Of a DNA stretch of 9,979 bases, positions 1 through 6,713 are shown in pieces. This DNA is from Chitinophagaceae bacterium UBA2789 (GTDB taxonomy: Bacteria; Bacteroidota; Bacteroidia; Chitinophagales; Chitinophagaceae): the NCBI GenBank assembly GCA_002352145.1, contig DEHX01000118.1, positions 9,221 through 19,199 on the forward strand, read 5' to 3'. Position 1 is the stretch's first letter, and the number at the start of each line of letters is the position of its first letter. The notes beneath the pieces were generated by a model. The model was not told where the DNA came from and did no database searches. It worked only from the letters and a program-made list of their open reading frames with translations. The position numbers were made by a program, and so were the translations under genes.

Positions 1-18
1 CCAAAAAACAGGACATGA
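1..18 (+). CDS. Probable last codons of the gene upstream of ccoS (possibly ccoI), partial
   Basis: Reading from base 1, the frame gives Pro-Lys-Asn-Arg-Thr followed by TGA at 16-18. That stop overlaps the ccoS start as ATGA, the usual sign of translational coupling. In many cbb3 assembly loci the gene directly before ccoS is ccoI, a copper-transporting P-type ATPase, so this may be its C-terminus. Only five residues are visible and they carry no diagnostic motif, so the identity rests on context alone. Confidence 0.35.
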   Translation, partial: PKNRT

Positions 19-185
19 GTGTAATCTTAATACTTCTTATCGCCAGCATTTCTGTTGCCGGCCTTTTCCTTGCTGCCTTCCTGTGGGGAGTACGCAGTGG
101 TCAGTTTGAAGATGATTATTCGCCTGCTTCCCGTATCCTGTTTGATGATAAACCTTCCAGTAAAACCAAAACGCAATCACAATAA
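15..185 (+). CDS. ccoS: CcoS, cbb3-type cytochrome oxidase assembly protein
   Basis: A 56-residue single-span inner-membrane protein needed for maturation of cbb3 oxidase; in proteobacteria its loss gives oxidase lacking haem b and CuB. Residues about 3-24 form one hydrophobic helix. It is followed by the family signature, a Trp-Gly segment and then GQFEDDYSPASRILFDD (residues 29-45). A short Lys/Thr/Ser-rich tail ends the protein, and the length is normal for CcoS. The start at 15 overlaps the preceding stop as ATGA and has a weak purine-rich AGGA just upstream. The next gene begins 19 bp after the stop. The signature and its place directly before ccoN make the call secure. Confidence 0.93.
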   Translation: MSVILILLIASISVAGLFLAAFLWGVRSGQFEDDYSPASRILFDDKPSSKTKTQSQ

Positions 186-204
186 ATCAAAAACAATCCA
201 GCTT

Positions 205-2346
205 ATGCAAGTAGAAAAATTTTATTATGACAATAAGATTGTTAAAGCCTTTGGTTTGGCAACGATCTTATTCGGTATTGTAGGTATGCTGGCCGGCTTA
301 TGGGTTGCTATCCAGATCTACTATCCGGAGAGCAGCCTCAATCTTGCCGCTACTACATTTGGACGTCTCCGTCCGTTGCATACTAATGCCATCATTTTTG
401 CCTTTGTAGGTAATGCATCGTTTGCCGGCATTTATTATTCCTTACAACGTCTTTGTAAAGCCAGAATGTTCAGTGACAAGCTGAGCTGGATTCATTTCTG
501 GGGCTGGCAGCTTATTATTGCTGCTGCTGCCATTACATTACTGATGGGTAAAACAACCGGTAAGGAATATGCCGAACTGGAATGGCCTATTGATATCGCT
601 ATTACCCTTGTATGGGTAATCTTCGGTATCAATATGTTTGGCACCATTATTAAAAGAAGGGAACGCCACCTGTATGTAGCTATCTGGTTTTACATTGCTA
701 CCTGGGTTACTGTAGCCATGCTGCATATTGTTAACTCTATTGAGATTCCTGTTTCAGCATTGAAAAGTTACAGCTGGTATGCCGGTGTGCAAGATGCGTT
801 GGTACAATGGTGGTACGGACATAATGCTGTGGCCTTCTTTCTTACTACCCCGGTTTTAGGTTTGATGTACTACTTTCTTCCCAAAGCAGCCAACAGGCCG
901 GTATACTCTTACAGACTTTCTATCATTCACTTCTGGGCACTGATATTTATTTATATCTGGGCCGGCCCTCACCACCTTTTATATACAGCTTTGCCTGATT
1001 GGGCACAATCACTGGGTGTGGTATTCTCCGTAATGCTGATTGCACCGAGCTGGGGCGGTATGCTGAATGGCTTGTTCACTCTCCGTGGCGCCTGGGATAA
1101 GGTAAGAGAAGATCCTGTTTTAAAATTTATGGTGGTAGCGATTACCTGTTATGGTATGAGCACTTTTGAAGGCCCGATGCTGAGTTTGAAAAATGTAAAT
1201 GCCATTTCTCACTTTAGCGACTGGACCATAGCCCACGTACACATTGGAGGATTAGGCTGGAACGGATTTCTTGCTTTTGCTATTCTTTATTACATGATTC
1301 CGAAAATGTGGGGCACCAATCTTTATTCAAAGAAATTAGCCACTAATCACTTCTGGCTGGGTACTATCGGTATCATTTTATACGCTGTTCCCTTGTACTG
1401 GGCTGGTTTTGAACAGAGCCTTATGTGGAAACAATTTACCCCGGAAGGCCAGATCAAGTATGACTTCCTGCAAACGGTAACCAATATCAAGCCCATGTAT
1501 ATTGCCCGTAGTGTGGGTGGTTCATTATACCTGATCGGAGCATTAATGATGGTTTATAATATTTATAAAACTATCGTCAGCGGTAAGTTTATTGCCAATG
1601 AAGCCGCAGAAGCAGCACCATTGGTAAAAGAAGCTCATCCTAAGAAAGAATACTGGCACAGGGTAATTGAAAGAAAACCTGTTACCATGCTGGTATTGAG
1701 TCTGATCCTTGTGGCAATAGGCGGCCTGGTACAAATGATCCCGACATTCCTGGTAAAATCAAATGTGCCGACCATTGCCAGTGTAAAACCATACACACCA
1801 CTTGAGCTGCAAGGTCGTGATATTTATGTGAGAGAGGGTTGTTACACCTGCCACTCTCAAATGATTCGTCCGTTCCGTGATGAAGTGGCGAGATACGGTG
1901 AGTATTCCAAGGCCGGTGAGTTTGTTTATGATCACCCGTTCCAGTGGGGAAGTAAGCGTACCGGTCCGGATTTGGCAAGAGAAGGACACGATAAAAACAA
2001 GAGGCCTGACTCCTGGCATTACACACACATGTATGATCCAAGACTTACATCACCCGGCTCCTTAATGCCAAGATATATCTGGCTCCTGGATAACAAAATT
2101 GATACAGCTTCTACACCGGCCAAGATCAGAGCAATGAAAACACTCGGTGTGCCTTACCCGGATGGCTATGACAAAATTGCCAACCGCGACCTGATGCACC
2201 AGGCAGATTCTATCGCTTCCAACCTGAAAAAAGATAAGATCGAAACAGCTTCCAATGTTGAAGTGATAGCTCTTATTGCTTACCTGCAGCGTTTAGGAAG
2301 GGACATACAAGGAGAAGCTAAAAAACCCATTGCTGAAAACAAATAA
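205..2346 (+). CDS. ccoNO: Fused cbb3 cytochrome c oxidase subunits I and II (CcoN-CcoO)
   Basis: A 713-residue fusion of the catalytic haem-copper subunit CcoN (about 1-465) with the membrane-anchored monohaem cytochrome c CcoO (about 490-713). In CcoN the expected metal ligands are visible: His59 (RPLHTN, low-spin haem b), His206 plus His256-His257 (CuB), and His344 and His346 (HVHIGGLGWNG, haem b3 and haem b). A charged linker follows (about 463-490, Ala/Glu then Lys/Arg rich). Next come an anchor helix (about 493-513), the haem c site CYTCH at 546-550 and the probable axial ligand Met621 (GSLMPRY). I chose the ATG at 205, which starts MQVEKFYYDN. The in-frame ATG at 55 would overlap ccoS and add residues that do not resemble CcoN. 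In proteobacteria these are two genes; fusion is known in Bacteroidota. The protein reduces oxygen to water in the inner membrane. Confidence 0.96.
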   Translation: MQVEKFYYDNKIVKAFGLATILFGIVGMLAGLWVAIQIYYPESSLNLAATTFGRLRPLHTNAIIFAFVGNASFAGIYYSLQRLCKARMFSDKLSWIHFWGWQLIIAAAAITLLMGKTTGKEYAELEWPIDIAITLVWVIFGINMFGTIIKRRERHLYVAIWFYIATWVTVAMLHIVNSIEIPVSALKSYSWYAGVQDALVQWWYGHNAVAFFLTTPVLGLMYYFLPKAANRPVYSYRLSIIHFWALIFIYIWAGPHHLLYTALPDWAQSLGVVFSVMLIAPSWGGMLNGLFTLRGAWDKVREDPVLKFMVVAITCYGMSTFEGPMLSLKNVNAISHFSDWTIAHVHIGGLGWNGFLAFAILYYMIPKMWGTNLYSKKLATNHFWLGTIGIILYAVPLYWAGFEQSLMWKQFTPEGQIKYDFLQTVTNIKPMYIARSVGGSLYLIGALMMVYNIYKTIVSGKFIANEAAEAAPLVKEAHPKKEYWHRVIERKPVTMLVLSLILVAIGGLVQMIPTFLVKSNVPTIASVKPYTPLELQGRDIYVREGCYTCHSQMIRPFRDEVARYGEYSKAGEFVYDHPFQWGSKRTGPDLAREGHDKNKRPDSWHYTHMYDPRLTSPGSLMPRYIWLLDNKIDTASTPAKIRAMKTLGVPYPDGYDKIANRDLMHQADSIASNLKKDKIETASNVEVIALIAYLQRLGRDIQGEAKKPIAENK

Positions 2347-2357
2347 AAAACTGAATC

Positions 2358-2519
2358 ATGAAATTCATTAATTATTTAGAAAAAGTAAGCGGTGTGGAAA
2401 TAATGGGGCTTGTGTCCTTATTAATATTTGTCGTATTCTTTTCGGTAATGCTGACGATGGTATTCAGAACCAAAAAGAAGGAGTTACAGGAAATAAGCCG
2501 TATTCCATTAGACAACTAA
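2358..2519 (+). CDS. Small CcoQ-like single-span membrane protein
   Basis: A 53-residue ORF in the gap between the CcoNO fusion and ccoP. An amphipathic N-terminus (MKFINYLEKVSGVEIMG) is followed by one hydrophobic helix at about 17-36 (LVSLLIFVVFFSVMLTMVF). A basic segment, RTKKKE (37-42), and a short polar tail complete it. Its size, topology and location match CcoQ (FixQ), the non-catalytic subunit that stabilises cbb3 oxidase and interacts with CcoP. CcoQ sequences diverge strongly, so assignment is by position and topology, not by a conserved motif. The start lies 11 bp after the ccoNO stop and the stop lies 30 bp before ccoP, so it is almost certainly cotranscribed. Confidence 0.8.
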   Translation: MKFINYLEKVSGVEIMGLVSLLIFVVFFSVMLTMVFRTKKKELQEISRIPLDN

Positions 2520-2549
2520 GCAATTAAACTAACCAATAAGCTTATAATT

Positions 2550-3731
2550 ATGCGAAAGAATTTAAAATACATACTCGGTCTTTTCTCAGGGATATTGCTC
2601 TGGGCTATGCAACCCGTTTGGGCTGCAGGGCCTCCAGCACCATCTCCTTTTAGTAATCCCATGATCATCATGCTCGTAACATTGATGTTGCTTTTACTAA
2701 TTGTCATTGGTATACTGGCTAACATCCTGATCGGTGCGGCTGATGTAAAACTAAAAAGGAAGAAAGCCATGGAAAAAGGCCAGTCAGCTGCTGCTTTGCT
2801 GGTGATTTTTATGCTACTCAGCAGTACAGGCGTTTTTGCACAGGGTACAACTCCAGAAACCACTGCTACTGCTGCCAAGACAATAGCAGGCATGTCAGCA
2901 AGTACATTTTACATCATGACCGGTGTACTTTTTATTGAATTGATGATCATAATCGGGTTATTAATAAATATTAAATTTCTTCTTAAAACAGAGAAAGAGA
3001 AATTTGTTACCGAGACTGCAACTCCTGAACAGATCGCTGAAATCAAAAGAAATAAACTTAGCTGGTGGGACAGGTTCAATAAATTGAAACCCGTTAGCGA
3101 AGAAGCCGACCTGGACCTCGGACATGATTATGATGGTATCCGTGAGCTAGACAACCGTCTTCCACCCTGGTGGTTGTACGGTTTTTATTTAACCATCATT
3201 TTTGCAGGCATCTACCTGTGGCGCTATCATGTCTCTCACACTGCTCCTTCCAGTAAAGAAGAATACGAAAGATCTGTGGCCAAAGCTGAAGCCCGGATAC
3301 AGGAGTATATGAAGAAAAAAGGTGATGCCGTTGATGAGAATACAGTTAAATTATTAACCAGTGCTGATGACATCGCTGCAGGAAAAGCAATTTTTACTGA
3401 TCCGTCTAAATGTGTTGTTTGCCATGGCCCTGAAGGTGGTGGCAATGCAATTGGCCCTAATCTTACCGACGATTACTGGATATATGGTGGCAATATCAAG
3501 GATCTGTTTAAAACGATTAAGTATGGAGCAAAGAATGGTATGAAAAGCTGGAAAGATGATCTGTCTCCAAAACAAATGGCACAGGTAGCCAGCTATATTA
3601 AGACGCTGAGAGGTACAAAACCTGCCAATGCAAGGGAACCACAAGGCGAATTATACAAAGAAGAAGCAGCACCGTCAACGCCTGCTGCTGACTCTACAGC
3701 CACTAAGAACAATTCAGTGACGATGAAATAA
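2550..3731 (+). CDS. ccoP: cbb3 cytochrome c oxidase subunit III (CcoP), single-haem form with extended N-terminus
   Basis: A 393-residue membrane-anchored cytochrome c that feeds electrons to CcoNO. The FixP N-terminal signature is clear: helix about 119-143, then GHDYDGIRELDNRLPPWW (191-208), then helix about 209-226. After a charged, helical connector (about 235-265) there is one cytochrome c domain, with the haem site CVVCH at 288-292 and the likely axial ligand Met331 (GMKSW). Proteobacterial CcoP carries two such haem domains; here only one is seen, followed by a low-complexity Ala/Pro/Ser/Thr tail (about 350-393). The first 100 residues are additional: two signal-peptide-like segments (about 5-26 ending AWA-type, and about 79-98 ending VFAQ) flank an extra helix (37-62). 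The starting ATG is the only one that gives the N-terminal hydrophobic segment. ccoG starts 8 bp downstream. Confidence 0.93.
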   Translation: MRKNLKYILGLFSGILLWAMQPVWAAGPPAPSPFSNPMIIMLVTLMLLLLIVIGILANILIGAADVKLKRKKAMEKGQSAAALLVIFMLLSSTGVFAQGTTPETTATAAKTIAGMSASTFYIMTGVLFIELMIIIGLLINIKFLLKTEKEKFVTETATPEQIAEIKRNKLSWWDRFNKLKPVSEEADLDLGHDYDGIRELDNRLPPWWLYGFYLTIIFAGIYLWRYHVSHTAPSSKEEYERSVAKAEARIQEYMKKKGDAVDENTVKLLTSADDIAAGKAIFTDPSKCVVCHGPEGGGNAIGPNLTDDYWIYGGNIKDLFKTIKYGAKNGMKSWKDDLSPKQMAQVASYIKTLRGTKPANAREPQGELYKEEAAPSTPAADSTATKNNSVTMK

Positions 3732-3739
3732 GAGGAAAA

Positions 3740-5185
3740 ATGGAAAAGCAGGCAAAGAATAATTTAGATACTGAGAATACATCCAGCGAGTCCTTCAGGG
3801 ACAGAATAGCAACGGTTGATGAGAAAGGAAAAAGGAAATGGGTCTTTGCCCAAAAGCCTAAAGGAAAATTCTACAATATTCGCACATGGGTTAGCTGGGG
3901 TTTCTTTGCTTTGTTCTTTGCACTTCCGTTTATTAAGTTGAACGGACGACCGCTTTTTCTGTTCAATATCCCCGATGCCAAGTTTATCATCTTTGGGAAA
4001 ATTTTCTGGCCCCAGGATTTTTTCATATTTGGGCTGACGATGGTAACTTTCATCATTTTCATTGTACTTTTTACAGCAGCTTTTGGAAGGTTATTTTGCG
4101 GGTGGGTCTGCCCGCAAACCATTTTTATGGAAATGCTATTCCGAAAAGTGGAATATCTCATTGAAGGTGATGCTGCCAAACAAAAAATCCTCAACAAATC
4201 ATCATGGACAGCTGAAAAGATCCGGAAAAAGCTAACAAAACATGTTGCCTTTTTCCTGCTGGCATTCATCATTGCCAATTTCTTCCTTGCCTATATTATT
4301 GGCATAGATGAATTAAAAAAGATCATAAGTGAACCTGTAAGCGAACATTTTGTTGGCTTCATGGCAATTCTGGTTTTTTCTGCTGTTTTTTATGGTGTTT
4401 ATGCCTTTTTCAGGGAACAGGTTTGTACCGTTGTTTGTCCCTACGGACGATTACAGGGTGTACTTCTTGACAGGAATTCAATGATTGTTGCATACGATTA
4501 TAAGCGGGGCGAACCCAGGAGTAAATATAAAAAGGGACAAACTGCGGAACTGAATACCGGAGATTGCATCGACTGTTTTCAATGTGTAAAAGTTTGTCCT
4601 ACGGGTATTGATATCCGTAATGGCACACAAATGGAATGCGTAGGCTGTACTGCCTGTATTGATGCCTGTGACAAAATGATGGATGCAGTAGACAGGCCAA
4701 GAGGCCTGATACGCTATGCGTCTGAAAATGGTATCGCCGAAGGAAAGAAACTCCGGTATACTGGCAGAATGAAATTCTATACGATTATTCTGTTTGTGCT
4801 TACTGGATTACTTTCTGCGCTGTTGTTAAGCCGTAAAGATATAGATGGCACTATCGTTCGCACAAGAGGCCAGCTTTACCAGGAAAGAGGTACCGACAGT
4901 ATTTCTAACCTGTACAACATTAAAATCATCAACAAGACAATTAAAAATATTCCCGTTACATTAAAACTGGAGGGTGATTTCGGCAAGACCGGGTATATAC
5001 AATTGATCGGTACAGAGAATATACTGCTGAAGGAAGAAGACCAGGCAACGGGTTCATTTTTTGTTGTTCTACCGAGAAATGTTATTGACAAAAGGAAACT
5101 AAAACTGAAAATAGGCTTATATGAAGGTGATAAGAAGGTAACTTCTATCAGCACAAACTTCATGGGACCTTTCAGCAAACTATAA
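3740..5185 (+). CDS. ccoG: CcoG, polyferredoxin-like cbb3 oxidase accessory protein (Cu(II) reductase family)
   Basis: A 481-residue inner-membrane iron-sulfur protein of the CcoG/RdxA/FixG family, known to reduce Cu(II) for delivery to cbb3 oxidase. After a soluble N-terminus come helices at about 50-68, 92-116, 168-190 and 205-225. Family cysteine motifs follow: FCGWVCPQ (Cys120, Cys124) and CTVVCPYGRLQG (Cys229, Cys233). Two [4Fe-4S] ferredoxin clusters are then formed by Cys276/279/282/286 (CIDCFQCVKVCP) and Cys300/303/306/310 (CVGCTACIDAC). A further helix lies at about 345-365, and the C-terminal about 110 residues form the periplasmic Ig-like domain typical of the family. Length and motif order are normal. 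An AGAGGA stretch a few bases before the ATG is one of the better Shine-Dalgarno-like sites here. It lies between ccoP (8 bp upstream) and ccoH (16 bp downstream). Confidence 0.96.
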   Translation: MEKQAKNNLDTENTSSESFRDRIATVDEKGKRKWVFAQKPKGKFYNIRTWVSWGFFALFFALPFIKLNGRPLFLFNIPDAKFIIFGKIFWPQDFFIFGLTMVTFIIFIVLFTAAFGRLFCGWVCPQTIFMEMLFRKVEYLIEGDAAKQKILNKSSWTAEKIRKKLTKHVAFFLLAFIIANFFLAYIIGIDELKKIISEPVSEHFVGFMAILVFSAVFYGVYAFFREQVCTVVCPYGRLQGVLLDRNSMIVAYDYKRGEPRSKYKKGQTAELNTGDCIDCFQCVKVCPTGIDIRNGTQMECVGCTACIDACDKMMDAVDRPRGLIRYASENGIAEGKKLRYTGRMKFYTIILFVLTGLLSALLLSRKDIDGTIVRTRGQLYQERGTDSISNLYNIKIINKTIKNIPVTLKLEGDFGKTGYIQLIGTENILLKEEDQATGSFFVVLPRNVIDKRKLKLKIGLYEGDKKVTSISTNFMGPFSKL

Positions 5186-5201
5186 AAACCAACAATACAA
5201 T

Positions 5202-5639
5202 ATGAACTGGGGAAATAAATTACTGGTAACATTTATCGTTTTCGGACTTGGTATGGGCTACCTGGTGTATCGCTCTATGAGTACGAATTTTGAACTGGTT
5301 GAAAAAGATTACTACAAGAGCGAATTACGCTACCAGCAGGTGATTGATGCCTCTAACCGAACCAACGAACTCAGCACAGCCGTATCCTTGTCGCAATCAG
5401 AAAACGGCATTACACTACAACTTCCTGAAGAAATGAAGAACAAGAGTATCACCGGTGATATCTTATTCTATTGCGCTTATGACAAGAAAAAAGATAAAAA
5501 ATTCACCTTGCGGGTTAATGAGGATGCGTTACAGCAATTCCCATTAACTGACATTTCTTCAGGCAACTATACAGTAAAGATCAGTTGGGTACATGATGGT
5601 AAAACATACTATTCAGAAAAAAGCCTGACCGTTTTATAA
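5202..5639 (+). CDS. ccoH: CcoH/FixH family cbb3 oxidase assembly protein
   Basis: A 145-residue protein with one N-terminal membrane helix (about 5-23), then the FixH-type juxtamembrane segment LVEKDYYKSELRYQQVID (about 32-49). A periplasmic beta-rich domain follows, ending GNYTVKISWVHDGKTYYSEKSLTVL-like strands. FixH/CcoH is required for cbb3 assembly and stays associated with the complex in some bacteria; its exact biochemical role is not settled. Position after ccoG is the canonical gene order. The stop codon overlaps the next start as TAATG, a one-base overlap that implies translational coupling to the downstream membrane protein. Confidence 0.9.
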   Translation: MNWGNKLLVTFIVFGLGMGYLVYRSMSTNFELVEKDYYKSELRYQQVIDASNRTNELSTAVSLSQSENGITLQLPEEMKNKSITGDILFYCAYDKKKDKKFTLRVNEDALQQFPLTDISSGNYTVKISWVHDGKTYYSEKSLTVL

Positions 5640-6352
5640 TGCTATGGCCGGTATTAATATCAGGATTCACATTAGGGGCAGCAGGCAGCCTGCATTGTGT
5701 AGGTATGTGCGGCCCGCTTAGCCTGGCATTACCTGTGAGTCATCTTTCAAAAGCACAAAAATTTTTCACCTTACTACTCTACCAGTTTGGCAGAGTTATT
5801 ACTTATTCCCTGATCGGGCTTGTATTCGGCTTTGCCGGCAGAAGAATTTATATATCCGGGTATCAACAATGGTTTTCTATTGGGCTGGGAATTGCAGTTC
5901 TGATATTGGCAACTTTATACTTTTTTCGCCGGTTCACTGTTCATCTTGGTTTCCTGAACAGGTTTTATGCTGCTGTACAAAAAATGATCAGCAGAATATT
6001 GAAAAATGCCGGCAGCCCTTTTAGTTTTCTTTTAATGGGGCTGGCCAATGGATTATTACCCTGCGGCCTTGTATATGTTGCTGTAGCGGCTACCCTGTCT
6101 TTCACAGAAGTTTTTCACAGCATTGGTTTTATGGCAATGTTTGGCCTGGGTACTCTGCCTGCCATGATGTTAGTGGCCTATGCCGGTCAAAAACTGAAGG
6201 TGGAAACGAGAGAGCTATTGAGAAAAGCTGTGCCGTATTTTGTAGTGGCTATGGGACTGCTACTTATAATGCGGGGACTGAACCTCGGAATCCCATTTAT
6301 AAGCCCTGAATTACCACAATCACCGGGAGAAGCGGTTGTTTGCCATCCCTGA
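5639..6352 (+). CDS. TauE/SafE-like (DsbD_2-type) membrane protein, last gene of the cbb3 operon
   Basis: A 237-residue polytopic inner-membrane protein with about six hydrophobic segments. It starts with the motif SLHCVGMCGP (His19, Cys20, Cys24) and has a second motif, LANGLLPCGLVY (Cys142), at the equivalent place in the second half. That arrangement is typical of the cytochrome biogenesis/DsbD-like transmembrane family usually named sulfite exporter TauE/SafE. Members sit next to cbb3 assembly genes in many genomes. The His-Cys-x3-Cys signature fits copper or thiol handling, but transport substrate and reaction are not shown by the sequence. Translation is coupled to ccoH by the one-base overlap. 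The stop directly abuts that of a convergent gene. A late Cys235-His-Pro end is a small oddity. Confidence 0.88.
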   Translation: MLWPVLISGFTLGAAGSLHCVGMCGPLSLALPVSHLSKAQKFFTLLLYQFGRVITYSLIGLVFGFAGRRIYISGYQQWFSIGLGIAVLILATLYFFRRFTVHLGFLNRFYAAVQKMISRILKNAGSPFSFLLMGLANGLLPCGLVYVAVAATLSFTEVFHSIGFMAMFGLGTLPAMMLVAYAGQKLKVETRELLRKAVPYFVVAMGLLLIMRGLNLGIPFISPELPQSPGEAVVCHP

Positions 6353-6574
6353 TCACGGTTTATCCGTATAGCCAAACTCCTCATCAGATTCTAGCTCCCT
6401 GCCTTTGTATTCACCATGTCGGATTACAGAATATACCAGCCAAATCACTAAAAATGGTGAGAATGTAAAAATAAAAGCTGCAAAACCAGAGGCCTTACCC
6501 CGAAAAACCAGCAGAACATAGACAAGAAGTAAACCACTAACGATCAGAACAGGTATTGATTCAGCTCTTTTCAT
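6353..6574 (-). CDS. Small two-helix membrane protein of unknown function
   Basis: A 73-residue ORF on the - strand. Two hydrophobic helices (about 7-24 and 31-51) are separated by a short basic turn (RGKASG), which suggests both ends lie on the same side. A charged tail follows, with RHGEYKGRELESDEEFGYTDKP at about 52-73. I recognise no characterised family. Coding is supported by clean helix boundaries, the balanced hydrophilic tail and the absence of any better ORF in this stretch. The stop codon abuts the stop of the cbb3 operon (TGA/TCA at 6350-6355), so neither gene has room for its own terminator between them. It could be an orphan or a small partner of the oxidase; the convergent orientation argues against co-transcription. 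Confidence 0.7.
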   Translation of the reverse strand: MKRAESIPVLIVSGLLLVYVLLVFRGKASGFAAFIFTFSPFLVIWLVYSVIRHGEYKGRELESDEEFGYTDKP

Positions 6575-6664
6575 ATAGCATCAACATCTTTGCAGAATTA
6601 AAGTTCGGAACAATCACATTAGTAATTCTTCTTGTATTTATAACCTGACCGCAATCAATACTTT

Positions 6665-6682
6665 AATTGACGATAATCAGTT
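6665..6682. promoter_or_regulatory. Possible FNR/CRP-type operator
   Basis: The arms AATTGA and TCAGTT, separated by six bases, form an inverted repeat matching at 5 of 6 pairs. The core TTGAC-GATA-ATCAG matches 8 of 10 fixed bases of the FNR consensus TTGAT-N4-ATCAA. The centre is about 40-42 bp before the start predicted from the -7 element at 6703-6710, the spacing used by class II activators of this family. Such a match can arise by chance in A+T-rich DNA, so this is a candidate only. Confidence 0.3.
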
Positions 6683-6702
6683 TTTTACGAGATACCTCAT
6701 AT

Positions 6703-6710
6703 TAGCTTTG
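6703..6710 (+). promoter_or_regulatory. Bacteroidota-type -7 promoter element (TAGCTTTG)
   Basis: The octamer TAGCTTTG matches the Bacteroidota primary sigma factor -7 consensus TAnnTTTG exactly. At the expected -33 distance there is only a T-run (6681-6686), close to but not the usual TTG, so activation by a bound regulator is plausible. The predicted transcription start is about 6714-6717, in an otherwise gene-free gap and about 70 bp before a strong terminator. Confidence 0.55.
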
Positions 6711-6713
6711 TTT

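Noticed and set aside
55..204. In-frame N-terminal extension of CcoNO starting at the ATG at 55
   Set aside because: It overlaps almost all of ccoS in another frame, encodes residues unlike any CcoN N-terminus, and the ATG at 205 gives the expected start just after the ccoS stop.
1682..2041. 119-codon - strand ORF opposite the CcoO domain
   Set aside because: Antisense shadow of a strongly conserved coding region including the CXXCH site; no recognisable domain.
2516..2893. 125-codon - strand ORF opposite ccoP
   Set aside because: It lies wholly over the well-supported ccoQ/ccoP region; its composition is the complement of hydrophobic codons and shows no family motif.
5449..5460. Palindrome ATCACCGGTGAT within ccoH, considered as an operator
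   Set aside because: It lies mid-gene in coding sequence with no promoter nearby; a 12-bp palindrome in 10 kb is not remarkable.
6593..6600. Possible - strand -7 element (TAATTCTG) for the small membrane protein gene
   Set aside because: One mismatch to TAnnTTTG and no TTG at the -33 distance; too weak to annotate, though it is the best candidate in that stretch.
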